From positions 1-7,788 of the forward strand of contig DHIQ01000040.1 of the NCBI GenBank assembly GCA_002403895.1: a stretch of 7,788 bases of DNA, written 5' to 3'. A program made the position numbers and the translations under genes. This stretch comes from Candidatus Neomicrothrix sp. UBA4742 (GTDB lineage: Bacteria > Actinomycetota > Acidimicrobiia > Acidimicrobiales > Acidimicrobilacustridaceae). Shown piece after piece: positions 7,111-7,788 of the stretch (position 1 is its first letter; every line of letters begins with the position of its first letter). Below the pieces are notes generated by a model. It was not told the DNA's origin. It was given only the letters and a program-made list of their open reading frames with translations, and did no database searches.

Positions 7111-7788
7111 CTATATCAACGGGAGGCCGAGCATCAGGTCCCAGATTTGGAGCATCGCCGCATGGCTCATACCGGGTGTGTCGTTCACGCCGGCGGCGGC
7201 GTTGGGCGCAACGATCAGGTTCGGCACCGGATGGTCTTCGTCGTAGAGGACCACGACCGCAGTGTCACCGGAGGCGTAGCTGGCACTGGCGAGGATCTTG
7301 TCTACCCACAGCTTTGCGAACGAGTCGACGGTGGCGTTCCCGCAGTCATGGCCGTCATTGCAGAGAGTGGGCGTGACCATCGCGTAGGTGGGAAGGTTGT
7401 TGACATCCAACTCGGTGAGAGGCCGGACCTCAGCAGCACAGAAGTCATGGTCGTTGTGGGCGGTCCCGTCCTGCGTGTAGGTCCCGAAGTAGTAGAGGGC
7501 GGGGATGTGGCGGGGAGCGTTGCCCGACGCTGAGCAGCCGGTGGTCGCGCCTTCGACGTAGCTGCGGGCCGTCCCTCCGGAGATGCGTACCTGGCGGAAG
7601 ATGTTGTCGGCGGTCGTGCGGCACGTCGTGGACGGTGAGCAGTCATTCGCGATGCCGTCGGGGTCGTTGAGGCCCGACGTCAGCCCGATGTATTGGGTGA
7701 GGCTGTTCTCACTGGTGTTCGTTTCGGTCCAGTCAGAGAAGGTTGTGCATTTCAGGGCGAGGGAGTGGAGGTAGGGCATGGCCGGGTC
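7111..7788 (-). CDS. Phosphoesterase family protein (acid phosphatase / phospholipase C-like), 5' end beyond window
   Basis: The frame is open to the right edge and ends at TAG (7113-7111), giving 225 visible residues. Counting from the ATG at 7779, family landmarks are: MPYLHSLALKCTTFSDW (1-17), equal to the family's PYLNSLA block; ENSLTQYIGLTSGLNDP (24-40), where Ser26 aligns with the conserved nucleophile region; NDGHDCG (141-147), a metal-site block; LYDEDHPVPNLI (178-189), with the conserved DE pair; and a C-terminal MSHAAMLQIWDLMLGLPLI (204-222), matching the usual SHYSLLRTIEDxxGLP ending. Seven cysteines in pairs suit an exported protein. Met1 is probably internal, because the family has an N-terminal metal-site motif and usually a signal peptide before PYLNSLA, both missing here. 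It converges on the transporter operon and need not share its function. The substrate (phosphomonoester or phospholipid) cannot be told. Confidence 0.82.
   Translation of the reverse strand, partial: DPAMPYLHSLALKCTTFSDWTETNTSENSLTQYIGLTSGLNDPDGIANDCSPSTTCRTTADNIFRQVRISGGTARSYVEGATTGCSASGNAPRHIPALYYFGTYTQDGTAHNDHDFCAAEVRPLTELDVNNLPTYAMVTPTLCNDGHDCGNATVDSFAKLWVDKILASASYASGDTAVVVLYDEDHPVPNLIVAPNAAAGVNDTPGMSHAAMLQIWDLMLGLPLI

Noticed and set aside
7064..7246. Small plus-strand frame starting ATGAGG at the end of the binding-protein gene
   Set aside because: The ATGA overlap is tempting, but the 60-residue product has no family resemblance and most of it lies opposite the phosphoesterase C-terminus, which is clearly coding.
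1..7788. CRISPR array, tRNA or rRNA gene, insertion sequence or attachment site
   Set aside because: No regularly spaced direct repeats, cloverleaf or rRNA-like segments, transposase motifs or flanking duplications were seen; almost all of the window is accounted for by four coding regions.

Overview
This is a high-G+C window. Codons end mostly in G or C, one gene starts with GTG, and long stop-free antisense frames are common. The style and the protein families suggest an actinobacterium (Actinomycetota), possibly an Acidimicrobiia-like lineage. That placement is an inference from gene architecture and needs a database comparison.

The first 164 bases are a leader with a weak promoter candidate and a good ribosome binding site. 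Three same-strand genes follow and form a compact operon for a branched-chain-amino-acid-type (LivKHMGF / HAAT family) ABC importer, with parts that are normally separate fused together. Gene 1 (165-2288, GTG start) fuses both permeases in the order LivH-LivM and ends in an acidic tail. Gene 2 (2285-5332) overlaps gene 1 by ATGA. It encodes a 1015-residue protein made of a complete 12-helix major facilitator superfamily (MFS) domain, a LivF-type ATPase, a low-complexity linker and a LivG-type ATPase. Gene 3 (5367-7067), 34 bases downstream, encodes a large extracytoplasmic type-I periplasmic-binding-fold solute receptor. It has an N-terminal hydrophobic signal or anchor and no lipobox.

Together, two membrane polypeptides would supply the whole ABC core (LivH, LivM, LivF, LivG) plus a secondary-transporter domain, and gene 3 would deliver the ligand. 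The substrate cannot be read from the sequence; amino acids, amides, short acids or aromatic/steroid-derived acids are all possible for this family.

On the minus strand, converging on the operon, lies the 3' part of a secreted-type phosphoesterase (PF04185-like, the acid phosphatase / phospholipase C superfamily; 7111-7788). Its N-terminus lies beyond the right edge. The 43-base gap between the convergent stops has no convincing terminator.

The most notable item is the MFS-LivF-LivG fusion. It joins a normally ion-gradient-driven carrier to the two ATPases of an ABC importer, and it contains a well-spaced internal Shine-Dalgarno/ATG that could also release LivG as a free subunit.
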